Shown here: positions 19,465 to 28,919 of the stretch, one piece after another
How the letters are laid out: each line of letters starts with the position of its first letter
How positions within the stretch are numbered: the first letter of the stretch is position 1
NCBI GenBank assembly: GCA_965242495.1
Contig: OZ251446.1
Location: forward strand, 2,976,001-3,040,000
Length of the DNA stretch: 64,000 nt
Reading direction: 5' to 3'
DNA from: CBDESN01 sp965242495
GTDB lineage: Bacteria > Pseudomonadota > Alphaproteobacteria > MPNO01
Notes under the pieces: model-generated
What the model was told of the DNA's origin: nothing
The model's database searches: none
The model's input: the letters and a program-made list of their open reading frames with translations, nothing else
Translations under genes and position numbers: made by a program

Positions 19465-20877
19465 ATGAACGATCTTCCCTCGACCGGCGGAAGCGGAGGG
19501 CGCAGGGCGCTGCCGCGCGCGATCGCGCTTCTGGTGTGCCTGCTGGGCGCGGCGCTCTATCTGCTGCCGGACCCGGAAGGGGCGGCGCCCGGCGTCGCCA
19601 GGGCCGCCGGCGTCGTCGTCTTCGCCATCGGCCTGTGGTCCACCGCGGCGCTGCCGGAATTCTTCACCGCGATCGTCTTCTTCCTGCTCGCGGTCACGTT
19701 CGGCGGCGCGCCGCCCCAGGCCGTGTTCGCCGGTTTCCAGTCGAGCGCCGCGTGGATGGTGTTCGGCGGGCTGATCCTGGGTCTCGCCGTGCAGACGACG
19801 GGGTTGGGCGCCGCGGTCGCCCGGCCGCTGGGGCGGCGTTTCGGCGGGTCCTATCCCGGCATCCTCGCCGGCGGCGTCGCCGTCGGCGCCGCGATGGCGT
19901 TCCTGGTGCCGTCCAATACCGCCCGGATCATGATATTGGCGCCGGTCTTCGCCGCCCTCGCCGACCGGCTGGGCTTCGCCCCGGGCAGCCGCGGCCGCGC
20001 CGCGGTCGTGTTGGCCGCGACCGCGGGGACGTTCTATCCCGGTTTCGGCATCCTGCCGGCCGCGGTTCCCAACATGATCATGCTGGGCGCCGCCGAAAGC
20101 ATCCACGGCCTCCGCTTCACCTATGGCCGCTATCTGCTGCTCAACTTTCCGGCGATCGTGGCGGTTTCGACCCTGGCGCTGCCCTTCGTCGTCTGGGCGC
20201 TGTTTCCCGACCGGCCGGGCGGCGACCGCGCGCCGGCGCCCCGCGCTCCCCTCGACGCCAAGGGACGGGCGCTCGCCGCGGTCCTGCTGCTGGCGCTCGG
20301 ACTCTGGATCACCGATTTCGCCCATGGCGTATCGCCGGCGTGGATCGCGCTGGGCGCGGCGGTGGTCTGTCTGCTTCCCCGGGTCGGCGCGCTCCCGCCG
20401 ACGGCCCTGGTCGAACGGGTCAATCTCGGTCCCTGGCTGTTCGTCGCCGGCGTCATCGGCATGGGCGCCGTGGTGGCGTCGAGCGGCCTGGGCGCATTGA
20501 TCGGCGAGCGGCTGGTCGACCTTCTCGGCTTCGCCGTCGGCGATCACGCCTGGAACTTCGCCGCGGTGAACGCGATGGGCATGGCGCTGGGGATCGTCGC
20601 GACGATGCCCGGCCAGCCGGCGATCATGACCGCGCTGGCCGGCAACGTCGCCGACGCCGCGGGCTGGCCGCTCGCGACCGCGATCCTGGCCCAGGCGCCG
20701 AGCTGGGCGATGGCCCCGCTCCCCTACGAACTGCCGCCGGTCGTGTTGGCGATGCATCTCGGAGGCGTCCGGATGGGCCAGGCCATCCGTCTGCTGGCGG
20801 CGATGACGCTGCTGTTCTGGATCCTGGTCATGCCGCTCCAGTTCCTGTGGTGGCGGCATCTGGGCATGTTCGGATGA
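19465..20877 (+). CDS. SLC13/DASS-family anion (dicarboxylate/sulfate) transporter
   Basis: A 470-residue polytopic membrane protein with about 11-12 hydrophobic helices. The segment FLVPSNTARIMILAP (about 141-155) and a later pseudo-repeat near GMALGIVATMPGQPA (about 371-385) resemble the two clamshell motifs of DASS transporters, which move di- or tricarboxylates or sulfate with sodium. The start at 19465 leaves a short polar N-terminus. The stop overlaps an in-frame ATG of the next oxidoreductase frame, so the two are probably in one operon. The substrate is inferred only at family level. Confidence 0.8.
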   Translation: MNDLPSTGGSGGRRALPRAIALLVCLLGAALYLLPDPEGAAPGVARAAGVVVFAIGLWSTAALPEFFTAIVFFLLAVTFGGAPPQAVFAGFQSSAAWMVFGGLILGLAVQTTGLGAAVARPLGRRFGGSYPGILAGGVAVGAAMAFLVPSNTARIMILAPVFAALADRLGFAPGSRGRAAVVLAATAGTFYPGFGILPAAVPNMIMLGAAESIHGLRFTYGRYLLLNFPAIVAVSTLALPFVVWALFPDRPGGDRAPAPRAPLDAKGRALAAVLLLALGLWITDFAHGVSPAWIALGAAVVCLLPRVGALPPTALVERVNLGPWLFVAGVIGMGAVVASSGLGALIGERLVDLLGFAVGDHAWNFAAVNAMGMALGIVATMPGQPAIMTALAGNVADAAGWPLATAILAQAPSWAMAPLPYELPPVVLAMHLGGVRMGQAIRLLAAMTLLFWILVMPLQFLWWRHLGMFG

Positions 20878-20924
20878 CGCCGCGGGCGGGTGTGCGGCGC
20901 GCGCGGCCGACGGGCGCGCGGAAC

Positions 20925-21860
20925 GTGAAGGCGATCCGCTTCGCGCGCTTCGGCGGGCCCGACGTGCTGGAATACGTCGATGCGCCCGACCCCCGGCCCG
21001 GCGCCGGCGAGGCGCTGATCGAGGTTCGCGCCGCCAGCGTCATCCCCGGCGACTGGAAGCTCCGCGCCGGACGGCTGCGCGACCTGTATCCGGTCGAGCT
21101 GCCGACGATACCGGGCCGCGACGGGGCCGGCGTCGTCGCCGCCCTCGGACCCGGCGTCGATTACGCCAGGCCCGGCGACGAGGTCTGCTTCGTGGCCCAA
21201 CACGTCGAGCAGGGGAGCTACGCCGAACGCATCGTCCGCGACGCCGGCTCGATCGTCCCCAAACCGCCGAACCTTTCCTTCGTCGAGGCCGCGGCGCTGA
21301 TGCACGCGGGCGTCTGCGCCTGGATCGCGCTGGTCGAGACCGCGGCGGTGAAGGCCGGAGCGAAGCTGCTGATCCATGGCGGGGCGGGCGCCATCGGCGG
21401 CGTCGCCGTCCAACTCGCCCGCCATCTGGGCGCGCGCGTCGCGGCGACCTGCCGCGCGGCCGACATGGCCCATGTGCGCGCCCTGGGGGCCGACCCGGTC
21501 GTAGCCTACGATCGGGAAGCCTTCGACGAGCTGCTCGAAGGCTACGACGCGGTGCTGGACCCGGTGGGCGGCGAGGTCCACCGCCGGTCCTATCGCGTGC
21601 TCCGGCCGGGCGGCGTGCTGGTATGGCTGATCGCGGCGCCGATCGAGGATCTCTCCGAACGCTACCGCGTGCGGACTCTGCGGGCGCAGATCCACGACCG
21701 CCGCGAGGTCCTCGAACGGGTGGTCCGGCTCGCCGCCGCGGGCGCGATCCGGCCCCGGGTCGCCCGCGTCCTTCCTTTGGCGGAGGCCGCCCGGGCGCAG
21801 CGCCTGCTGGAGGCCGGCCGGGGCGGTCGCGGGCGCATCGTCCTCGAGATCGACCGCTGA
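20925..21860 (+). CDS. NADP-dependent zinc-independent alcohol dehydrogenase/quinone oxidoreductase (MDR)
   Basis: A 311-residue medium-chain oxidoreductase. The N-terminal GroES-like domain contains IPGRDGAGVVAALGPGVD (about 61-78), and the Rossmann domain carries GGAGAIGGVAVQLARHLGA (about 145-163). The zinc ligands of true alcohol dehydrogenases are absent, as in quinone oxidoreductases. The GTG at 20925 gives the family N-terminus VKAIRF. An ATG at 20874 that overlaps the transporter stop (ATGA) would add 17 Arg-rich residues and is a credible alternative start. Confidence 0.82.
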   Translation: MKAIRFARFGGPDVLEYVDAPDPRPGAGEALIEVRAASVIPGDWKLRAGRLRDLYPVELPTIPGRDGAGVVAALGPGVDYARPGDEVCFVAQHVEQGSYAERIVRDAGSIVPKPPNLSFVEAAALMHAGVCAWIALVETAAVKAGAKLLIHGGAGAIGGVAVQLARHLGARVAATCRAADMAHVRALGADPVVAYDREAFDELLEGYDAVLDPVGGEVHRRSYRVLRPGGVLVWLIAAPIEDLSERYRVRTLRAQIHDRREVLERVVRLAAAGAIRPRVARVLPLAEAARAQRLLEAGRGGRGRIVLEIDR

Positions 21861-21968
21861 CGCCGCCGGCGCGGCGCGAACGCGCTCCCGGTCGGCCGGG
21901 ACGCTGGACACGGACCCCGCATTGGGTTGTAATGGCGTCGTGCCGACGAAGGCGGGGCTCCAACGGCG

Positions 21969-23228
21969 ATGGCCGACCGCAAGCGACACGACCTGATCCT
22001 GCGCGGCGGGCATGTGATCGACCCCGCGACCGGGCGCGACGGCGTGTTCGACGTCGCCATCCGCGACGGCAGGATCGCGGCGGTCGCCGGCTCGATCAAG
22101 GGCGCGAAGCAGGTCATCGACGTCTCCGGCAGCCACGTCCTGCCGGGGCTGATCGACACCCACGCCCATGTCTACCGGCACGTGCTGGGCCCCTTCGGCC
22201 TCGACGCCGACGAATGCGGCGTCCGCGCCGGGGTGACGACGGTGGTCGACCAGGGCGGGCCGGGCGCGGTGACCATCGCCGGTTTCCGCAACTTCATCGT
22301 CGAACCCGCGCAGAGCCGCGTCCTCTGTTTCCTGTCGTCCTATCTCGTCGGCGGCATGGACGGGCACCGCTACCCGTCGCTCCACGGTCCCGATCAGATC
22401 GACGTCGCGGCGACCGTCAAGGCGGCGCGCGAGAACCGCGACCTCGTCAAGGGCGTCAAGGGGCACGCCGAGATCGGCGGCGCGTCGCGCTGGGGGTTGA
22501 AGGCGCTCGAACTGTCGAAGCGGATCGCCGTCGAGGCCGGGCTGCCGCTCTACGTCCATCTCGGCCAGCTGTGGCCGACGGGCGCCGGGCGCTCGGTCCG
22601 CGCCGACCGCGTGGTGCGCGCCGCCGCCGACCTGCTGGAGGCGGGCGACGTCCTCGCCCACCCCTTCACCCGCCACCCCGGCGGGTTCGTCTCGGCGGAG
22701 ACCGGCAAGGTCCATCCCGCGATCCGCGCGGCGCTCGCGCGCGGGGTGCGGGTCGATGTCGGCCACGGTTCGCATTTCAGCTTCCGCATCGCGCGCCAGG
22801 CCCTGGAGCAGGGCGTCGTCCCCTTCACCCTGGGCGCGGACATGCACGCTTACAGCATCGGCGCGCCGGCGCGCCGCAAGCGCGGCTGGGCCAACGCGGC
22901 GGGCGCGCGGCTCGCCCCGCTCAGCCTGTGCAACGCCATGACCGAACTGCTGGCGCTCGGCCTGCCGCTGGTCGAGGTGGTGCGGATGACGACCGCGAAC
23001 GCCGCGATCCTGCTCGGGCTGGAGCGTCGGATCGGCGCGCTCGCGCGCGGCCGCGAGGCCGACGTCAGCGTGCTCGACGTCCTGCCCGGCCGCTGGAGGC
23101 TCCGCGACAACGCGCGCGAGACGGTGATCGCCGACCGCATGATCGCGCCCCGGTTCGTCCTGCGCGGGGGCGTCCGTTTCGACGCCGACTCGCCGCTGCT
23201 GCCCGCCCCCGCCGAGGCCGCGGCCTGA
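21969..23228 (+). CDS. Amidohydrolase/deacetylase family metallohydrolase
   Basis: A 419-residue enzyme of the dihydroorotase-like deacetylase branch of the amidohydrolase superfamily. It shows the beta-sandwich start LILRGGHVIDPATG, metal motif DTHAHVYRH (about 60-68), a Lys-rich VKGVKGHAE segment (about 161-169) that could hold the bridging residue, and late barrel motif GADMHAYS (about 292-299). Related proteins deacetylate N-acetyl compounds or hydrolyse cyclic amides. It is followed after 13 bp by an alpha/beta hydrolase on the same strand, suggesting joint action. Confidence 0.82.
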   Translation: MADRKRHDLILRGGHVIDPATGRDGVFDVAIRDGRIAAVAGSIKGAKQVIDVSGSHVLPGLIDTHAHVYRHVLGPFGLDADECGVRAGVTTVVDQGGPGAVTIAGFRNFIVEPAQSRVLCFLSSYLVGGMDGHRYPSLHGPDQIDVAATVKAARENRDLVKGVKGHAEIGGASRWGLKALELSKRIAVEAGLPLYVHLGQLWPTGAGRSVRADRVVRAAADLLEAGDVLAHPFTRHPGGFVSAETGKVHPAIRAALARGVRVDVGHGSHFSFRIARQALEQGVVPFTLGADMHAYSIGAPARRKRGWANAAGARLAPLSLCNAMTELLALGLPLVEVVRMTTANAAILLGLERRIGALARGREADVSVLDVLPGRWRLRDNARETVIADRMIAPRFVLRGGVRFDADSPLLPAPAEAAA

Positions 23229-23241
23229 TCGGGGCGGGACC

Positions 23242-24258
23242 ATGGCGGATTACGAAGTCTTCGAGGCCGGCGACCTCGCCTTGCAGTCGGGAGCGACGCT
23301 GCCCGACGCCAGGCTCGCCTACCGGACGCACGGGACGCTGAACGCGGCGCGGGACAACGTCGTCGTCTTCCCGACGCGGGTGGGCGGCACGCATGTCGAC
23401 AACGCCTATCTGATCGGCCCCGGCCGCGCGCTCGATCCCGAACGCTACTTCATCGTCGTCCCCAACATGCTCGGCAACGGCCTCTCGTCGTCGCCCAGCA
23501 ACACGCCGCCGCCGTTCGACCGGATGCGGTTTCCCGCCATCTCCCACATGGACAACGTGGCCTTGCAGCACCGGCTCCTGACCCGGCGCTTCGGCATCGA
23601 GCGCATCGCCCTCGCGGTCGGGTTCTCGATGGGCGGACAGCAGGCCTATCACTGGGCCGCGCTCCACCCCCGCATGGTCGAGCGCCTCGCGCCGATCTGC
23701 ACGCTGGCCCGGTCGGCGCCGCATACGATCGTGTTTCTCGAAGGGTTGAAGGTCACGATCAAGACGGATGCGGCCTGGCGCGGCGGCGATTACGAAACCC
23801 AGCCCGAGCGCGGGTTGCGGGCGTTGGGGCGCGTATGGGCGGGCTGGGGCCTGTCGCAGGCGTTCTTCCGCGAGCACCGCTACCGGGCGATGGGCTTCGA
23901 GACGCTGAACGACTTCCTCGACCGCTTCTGGGAGACCCGCTTCCTGGGGCGCGACGCCAACGACATGCTGGCGATGTTCGCGACCTGGCAGCGTTCCGAC
24001 ATCGCCGCCAACGCGCTCTACGACCGCGATCTGGCGCGGGCGCTGGGGGCGATCCGGGCGCGCGCGCTGGTGATGCCCGGCTGGACCGACCTCTACTTCC
24101 CGCCGGAGGACAACGAGAACGAGGCGCGCATGATCCCCAACGGCAAATTCCGGGTGATCCGGTCGATCTTCGGGCATCAGGCGGGCGGCGGCGCCAACCC
24201 GGACGACGTGGACTTCATCGACGAGGGGCTGAGGGACCTGCTCGAAGACCGGGTCTGA
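23242..24258 (+). CDS. Alpha/beta hydrolase, homoserine O-acetyltransferase-like
   Basis: A 338-residue alpha/beta-hydrolase of the MetX-like group. The nucleophile elbow GFSMGG places Ser129; the acid is probably Asp near 285 (GWTDLYFP) and the His is near 313 (FGHQAGG). LAYRTHGTLN at about 25-34 is typical of the group. MetX itself acetylates homoserine, but many paralogues are simple hydrolases, so the substrate is left open. It lies 13 bp downstream of an amidohydrolase. Confidence 0.82.
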   Translation: MADYEVFEAGDLALQSGATLPDARLAYRTHGTLNAARDNVVVFPTRVGGTHVDNAYLIGPGRALDPERYFIVVPNMLGNGLSSSPSNTPPPFDRMRFPAISHMDNVALQHRLLTRRFGIERIALAVGFSMGGQQAYHWAALHPRMVERLAPICTLARSAPHTIVFLEGLKVTIKTDAAWRGGDYETQPERGLRALGRVWAGWGLSQAFFREHRYRAMGFETLNDFLDRFWETRFLGRDANDMLAMFATWQRSDIAANALYDRDLARALGAIRARALVMPGWTDLYFPPEDNENEARMIPNGKFRVIRSIFGHQAGGGANPDDVDFIDEGLRDLLEDRV

Positions 24259-24297
24259 CGGACGGGCCCGGCGGTCGCTCGCCCGCCCGCCGCCGGT

Positions 24298-24897
24298 TCA
24301 GCCCCGTTCGGTTTCGTCCTGCAGCCGGGCGTTGGCGGCGCTGAAGCCGTCGAGCGAACCCTCGAGCCGGAACGGGTCGCCGCCGCCGGCGGGGTCGGCC
24401 TCCACGTGCAGCACCGCGCCCGCCCGGAAGCTCCGCACCGCCTTCGGATCGAGAGTCCCGCGCGCGACGCAGCCGGCGGGAAGGCAGGTGCGGAACGGCA
24501 GCACCGTCTCCCGCCCGCTATCCGCCCGCAGCCGCAAGCCCGGCTCCATCAGCAGCCCGAACGGCGTCAGCACCGTCGCCTCCATGCCGCCGTCCTTCGC
24601 CGCCGCCAGCGTCACCGTCAGCAGCAGCCGATCCTGGCCGGACTGGTCGTCGCGCCACAGAAACCGCTGCTCCATCGCGCAGCGCCGGACGCTCTCGCCG
24701 TCGCCGTCGCCGTTGCCGTCGCCGGCCGCCTGGGCGCAGCGCACCGTCCAGCGTCCATAGGTCGCGGTGAACGCGCTCGGCGCGAGGTCTTCGGCGGCGA
24801 GCGCCCCGGCCGCCGGCGGCAGCGCAACCAGCCCCGCCGCCAGAACCGCGGCCCGGCGGCGGCGTTTCAGGACGGTGCCTCGTGGGCGGAGAAACAT
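24298..24897 (-). CDS. IalB (invasion-associated locus B) family periplasmic protein
   Basis: A 199-residue secreted protein. The ATG at 24897 puts a basic stretch and hydrophobic core (about 12-36, ending AGALAAED) at the N-terminus as a Sec signal peptide. The mature part has the IalB pattern: GRWTVRC, RRCAMEQ, PFGLLMEPGLRL and the paired-Cys CLPAGC. IalB proteins are widespread in alphaproteobacteria; despite the name most are not invasion factors and their function is unsettled. It is convergent with the alpha/beta hydrolase. Confidence 0.82.
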   Translation of the reverse strand: MFLRPRGTVLKRRRRAAVLAAGLVALPPAAGALAAEDLAPSAFTATYGRWTVRCAQAAGDGNGDGDGESVRRCAMEQRFLWRDDQSGQDRLLLTVTLAAAKDGGMEATVLTPFGLLMEPGLRLRADSGRETVLPFRTCLPAGCVARGTLDPKAVRSFRAGAVLHVEADPAGGGDPFRLEGSLDGFSAANARLQDETERG

Positions 24898-25070
24898 GCG
24901 AACTCGTCGATCATAAACATGGCGACCGGTTCCCGGCCAAGCAGGCGCAAGTCGTAGCGCGGATCGCCCCACTCGTCAACTGCCTGTCCGTCTGTCCGAA
25001 TGCGCGTCCTCGAGCTGGTCGACGACGCCGGGCCGTGATAGGATGCGCCATCCGATCGAGGGAGGGCGAG

Positions 25071-25277
25071 ATGGCGGGAATCGGCGAGCGGATGAGCGGC
25101 AGGAACAGCACCGTCACCGGCGCCGACGGGCGGATGTACTACGGTGACGGAACCCCGGTCCCCCCGGACGTCCAGCGCCGCTTCGAGCGCCGCGAAAAGG
25201 CGTGGGCGCGGTGGGAGCGCGGCGAGAAAGTGTCCGGCGCGGAGCTCGCCGGCGACGCCCCCAACGACGATGTGTAG
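25071..25277 (+). CDS. Small hypothetical protein
   Basis: A 68-residue charged soluble protein beginning MAGIGERMSG, with a DGRMYYGDG motif near the centre and an RRFERREKAWARWERGE helix. The ATG at 25071 follows a good GAGGGAGGGCGAG ribosome site, which is the main support that it is a gene. I do not recognise a family. Confidence 0.5.
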   Translation: MAGIGERMSGRNSTVTGADGRMYYGDGTPVPPDVQRRFERREKAWARWERGEKVSGAELAGDAPNDDV

Positions 25278-25488
25278 ATCGTCCAAAGCCCCGTCAATCG
25301 CCGTTTGAAGCGGCGGCCGCATGGCCGCCGCACCCGCGGGACGGACCTTATTCTTCTTCTGTTTCTGTTGTTTCCTCCGCCCGCCCCGAACGTGAATCGG
25401 GCCTTGACGATCGTCGCGGAATAAACGATGAACGGAAGGCCGCGGGGAATCCGACGTTTCCGGCGGCGACGGCATGGAGGATGGAAGG

Positions 25489-25914
25489 ATGGCGGGCCGC
25501 TCGCCGCTCACGCTCACCCGCCGGACGCTGCTTGCGGCGTTGTCCGGAGCCGTTGGGATGGCGGCGCCGGGCGCCCGGGCGCGGGGGTCGGCGCCGACGA
25601 AGCAGGGATGGTCCCTGGCTCTGCGGGAAACCTATGTCGCCGGCACGCCCTATTACGAGGCTCGCCGCGTCGTCGGCGGTCTGCGCCCGGGCGATGCGCT
25701 GGTCCTGCGCCGGGAGCCGGACAACGCCTATGACGACTTGGCGATCGAGGTGTTTACGGCCGCGGGACCGAAGCTCGGCTACGTCCCGCGCGCGGACAAC
25801 GAACCGTTCGCCCGGCTGATGGACGCGGGCAAGGCGGTGACGGCCGAAGTCACCGACGTGAACCCCGAGGGCTACGGAGACGTCAGGATGCGCCTGACGC
25901 TTCATGCGGCGTGA
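25489..25914 (+). CDS. HIRAN-domain protein with Tat-like signal peptide
   Basis: A protein of about 141 residues. A twin-arginine-type start (TRRTLL followed by a hydrophobic run and an Ala-x-Ala-like site) is followed by one HIRAN domain: YVAGTPYYEARRVVGGLRPGD, LRREPDNAYDDLAIEV and LGYVPRADN. HIRAN modules bind DNA 3' ends in HLTF-like helicases, but small exported versions exist whose role is unknown. The second in-frame ATG (25489) was preferred because GGATGGAAGG precedes it; the ATG at 25474 would add five residues. Confidence 0.75.
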   Translation: MAGRSPLTLTRRTLLAALSGAVGMAAPGARARGSAPTKQGWSLALRETYVAGTPYYEARRVVGGLRPGDALVLRREPDNAYDDLAIEVFTAAGPKLGYVPRADNEPFARLMDAGKAVTAEVTDVNPEGYGDVRMRLTLHAA

Positions 25915-26012
25915 CGGTCTCCGGCCTCGAACCCCGGCGGCCAAGAGCCGACTACCGGACGGGGAGGCGCCTGACGCCTCTCATCGGCAAGTAAGCACGA
26001 TGGAGAACGACG

Positions 26013-26210
26013 ATGTTTCGGCGCGCTCGCAAACACTGCATGGAATGCGGCGACCGGCTGGGCGAAAACGAGAATGGAGTCTATTGCTACGAGTGCCTTG
26101 AGAACATGATCGAACGTCGGAGGCGCGAAGATCGACGCTATAGCGGGTTCGACCTTCTGACGGTCGGCGCGTTGGGTCTGTTGATCGGCATCGGCATAGG
26201 GGAGGAGTGA
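26013..26210 (+). CDS. Small zinc-ribbon membrane protein
   Basis: A 65-residue protein. Two CxxC knuckles (C9-C12 in CMECG and C25-C28 in CYECL) form a likely zinc ribbon. A basic linker ERRRREDRRYSG leads to a single C-terminal hydrophobic segment (about 47-63). The start ATG follows GGAGAACGACG. No specific function can be named. It could be a small regulator or membrane-associated adaptor. Confidence 0.55.
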   Translation: MFRRARKHCMECGDRLGENENGVYCYECLENMIERRRREDRRYSGFDLLTVGALGLLIGIGIGEE

Positions 26211-26307
26211 ATCCTCCAAGAAAAACCGATCGCGTCTTGGGCTACCCGGGCGTCGGCGCGGCCGGCGCGTGCGATGCGGCGGTCGGGGCGCCCGGCGACC
26301 GGGCGCA

Positions 26308-27843
26308 TTAACCGTCCCGGAAGCCGCATTCGTCGGGGCGGAAGCCGAGCTCGTCGAGGCGCGCCCGGACCCGGGCGACGTCCTCGTCGGCGGGGCGCAC
26401 CGTCGGCGGGAAGCGGTTGCCGTCCTCGTCGGGCTCGTAGTCGAGATTGACCGTCGCGTCGATCAGCACCCGGTGCCATTTGCCGGCGCCGAACAGCAGC
26501 GCGTCGGCGTCGCGCCGCCGCACGCTCGGGTCGAGCCCCGCCCCCCAATTGGCCGGGTAGACGACGATGTCGTCCTCGCCGGCGTTCACCCGGTAGGCGA
26601 CCGCCCAGTCGACGGCGGCGTAGTCGTGGACGTCGATGTCGTCGTCCACCACCGTCACGTGCTTGTAGCGGACGTGCGAGGCCGAGTTGCCCCACAGCGC
26701 CGCCGCCGCCTGCTTGGCCTGGCCGCGATAGGTCTGCTTCATCCGCACGTACAGGTTGACCCCGGCATGGATCGGCGGCCCCCAGACGTCGGTGACGCCG
26801 GGAACCCCCGCCGATTCCAGCGCGTTCCACGCCGTCGCCGTCCGCTGGACCGAGCTCATCACCGCGTTCTCGGAGAAGCTCCCCGGCAACGCCCCCTCGA
26901 TCGCGCCGCGCAGGATCGGCCGGTCGCGATGGGTGATGCAGCTCACCCGCGCCGTGTGCTTGCGGCTCCGGCCGGTCGCGTAATAGCCGGTGAACTCGGC
27001 ATAGGGGCCTTCTTCGTCGAAGGTCGCGGGGTCGGCCGAGATATGGCCTTCGATCACGATCTCGGCCGCCGCCGGAACCATCAGCGGTACGGTCTCGCAT
27101 TCGACCAGCTCCACCGGCGAGCCCCGAACCGCGCCCATCACGTCGTATTCCGAGACCCCGCGCGGGATCGGCGCGCCGCCGGTGAAGCCGAACGACGGCT
27201 CCCAGCCGATGACGAAGGCGACCGGCATGTCCTCGCCGCGCGCGGCGTATTTGGCGAAATGCCCGCCCCAATGCTGCGCCCGCCACATCAGCACCGGGAT
27301 GCGGTCGCGGGCCGAGACCATCCCGCGATAGATGCCGACGTTGTGGACGCCGCTGTCCGGGTCCCTGGTCACCGCCCCGGCATAGGTCAGGATGTAGCGC
27401 CCGCCGTCCATCCGGTTCCATCTGGGCGTCGGGAAGGCCAGCAGGTCGATGTCGTCGCCCCGCAGCACGTTCTCCTTGACCGGGCCGTCGGCGACGATCC
27501 GGGGCGGGATGCGCTCGTTGAAGATGTAGCGGCAGACGCGCACCAGCTCGCGCGGATGCGTCTCGCGCGGCAGGCCCATCATCATCGCCAGCCGCGAATA
27601 GCTGCCCTGCCCCCCGGCGAAGACCTGGGTGGATACCGCGTCCGGGCCGGTATAGTCCTTGATGTTGTTGAACAGGAAGGCCGGCCCGTCGCCGGTCCCC
27701 TGCAACGTGCGGACGATCGCGCCGAGCTCCACGTCCCAATCGACCTGGGCGTCGATCTCGCGCAGCTCGCCCGCCGCCCGCAGCGCGTCGATCCAGCCGC
27801 GCAGATCGCCGAACGCGGCGGCCGCGCGGCGGAGCTTCGTCAT
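26308..27843 (-). CDS. UbiD family decarboxylase
   Basis: A 511-residue member of the UbiD family, which uses prenylated FMN to decarboxylate (or carboxylate) unsaturated or aromatic acids. The N-terminal FGDLRGWIDALRAAGELREID region, the GIYRGM segment (about 175-180) and the long central region with VIEGHI/ADP are family-like. The ATG at 27843 overlaps the stop of the LLM gene by four bases (ATGA), so it is the last gene of the operon. The matching UbiX flavin prenyltransferase is not in the window. The aromatic substrate is unknown. Confidence 0.87.
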   Translation of the reverse strand: MTKLRRAAAAFGDLRGWIDALRAAGELREIDAQVDWDVELGAIVRTLQGTGDGPAFLFNNIKDYTGPDAVSTQVFAGGQGSYSRLAMMMGLPRETHPRELVRVCRYIFNERIPPRIVADGPVKENVLRGDDIDLLAFPTPRWNRMDGGRYILTYAGAVTRDPDSGVHNVGIYRGMVSARDRIPVLMWRAQHWGGHFAKYAARGEDMPVAFVIGWEPSFGFTGGAPIPRGVSEYDVMGAVRGSPVELVECETVPLMVPAAAEIVIEGHISADPATFDEEGPYAEFTGYYATGRSRKHTARVSCITHRDRPILRGAIEGALPGSFSENAVMSSVQRTATAWNALESAGVPGVTDVWGPPIHAGVNLYVRMKQTYRGQAKQAAAALWGNSASHVRYKHVTVVDDDIDVHDYAAVDWAVAYRVNAGEDDIVVYPANWGAGLDPSVRRRDADALLFGAGKWHRVLIDATVNLDYEPDEDGNRFPPTVRPADEDVARVRARLDELGFRPDECGFRDG

Positions 27844-28838
27844 CCCCGCTCCTGCAACAGCGACGCCACCTCCGCCAGCCCGTCGAGGCAGTCCGCGACC
27901 GCGCCCGGCGCCACCCCCGGCAGCTGGAAGCGCAGCAGCGCCTCGGTGGCCGCGCAGGCGGCCTCGTAGCGCCCCAGCTCCGCCGCCACCGTCTCCGGCG
28001 CGCCGACGACGAACATGTCCTCGCCCCATCGGCGCAGATTCGCCGTGCTGTCGTCCTCCGGATAGGTCGGGTGCAGCGGGCGATAGACCAGCCCGTATTC
28101 GTGACGAAGCCCCGCGGCGAACAGCTCCCACGCCCGGTCGTCGCTGTCGGCGACGAAGGCCTCGCGGCGCAGCGGCTGCTCCGCCGGAGCCGGCAGCCCC
28201 GCCCGATCGCGGACCTCCAGCAGCAACTCGCGCTGCTCGACCAGCCGGCCGAGCCGGTTGCCGGGCGGCATGATCCAGGCGTCGCCCAGCCGCGCCGCGC
28301 GCTCGACCCCCACATCCTCCAGCGCGCCCAGCCAGATCGGGACGTCGGGCCGCGTCGGCGGCGGCCGCAGCCGCGCCTCCCGCAGGCGGTAATGCCCGTC
28401 GTCCGATACCGTCTCGCCCCGCAGCAGCGCGCGGACGATCCCGATCGAGCGTTCGTAGATGCCGGCCCGCCGCCGATAGGGGACGCCGAACCCCTCGAAC
28501 TCGGCCTTCATCCAGCCGAGCCCCAACCCGAGCAGCGCCCGCCCGCCCGACAGCAGGTCGAGCACCGCGGTCTCCTCGGCGACCGCGACCGGGTGGTGCA
28601 AAGCGAGGATCACGATGTCGGTCCCGACCCGCATCCTCGACGTGACCGAAGCCGCGGCCGCGGCCAGCATCATCGGGCGCGGCAGCCAGCCGTCGTCGAG
28701 GAAGTGATGCTCCGCGAACACCACGGACGAGAACCCGGCCGCATCCGCCCGGCGGATGTCGTCCAGCCCGCCGGCGACGACCCGCCCCCGGTCCTCGCCC
28801 GGCGCGGTCTGAAAGCTGTAATGCAGCCCGATCTTCAT
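27840..28838 (-). CDS. LLM class flavin-dependent oxidoreductase
   Basis: A 332-residue luciferase-like oxidoreductase starting MKIGLHYSFQ. Typical family segments include VFAEHHFLDDGWLPRP (about 40-55), GTDIVILALHHPVAVAEETAVLD and GLGLGWMKAEFEGFGV. Such enzymes hydroxylate or cleave small molecules using reduced flavin. It overlaps the UbiD gene by four bases and lies about 80 bp after the dihydroorotase-like gene. Coupling to a decarboxylase suggests they act in sequence on a ring compound. Confidence 0.87.
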   Translation of the reverse strand: MKIGLHYSFQTAPGEDRGRVVAGGLDDIRRADAAGFSSVVFAEHHFLDDGWLPRPMMLAAAAASVTSRMRVGTDIVILALHHPVAVAEETAVLDLLSGGRALLGLGLGWMKAEFEGFGVPYRRRAGIYERSIGIVRALLRGETVSDDGHYRLREARLRPPPTRPDVPIWLGALEDVGVERAARLGDAWIMPPGNRLGRLVEQRELLLEVRDRAGLPAPAEQPLRREAFVADSDDRAWELFAAGLRHEYGLVYRPLHPTYPEDDSTANLRRWGEDMFVVGAPETVAAELGRYEAACAATEALLRFQLPGVAPGAVADCLDGLAEVASLLQERG

Positions 28839-28919
28839 CGCCCGACGGATTCGCGGATGGCCTCGGGGAGTCTCTCCATCGCCCGGAAGCCGTATCGCCC
28901 GGCCTTCATCGCCCCGCCT

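Noticed and set aside
28835..28910. A 24-residue frame upstream of the LLM gene (MKAGRYGFRAMERL)
   Set aside because: Too short and without family or ribosome-site support. A repeated MKAG motif nearby suggests a small duplication, not a gene.
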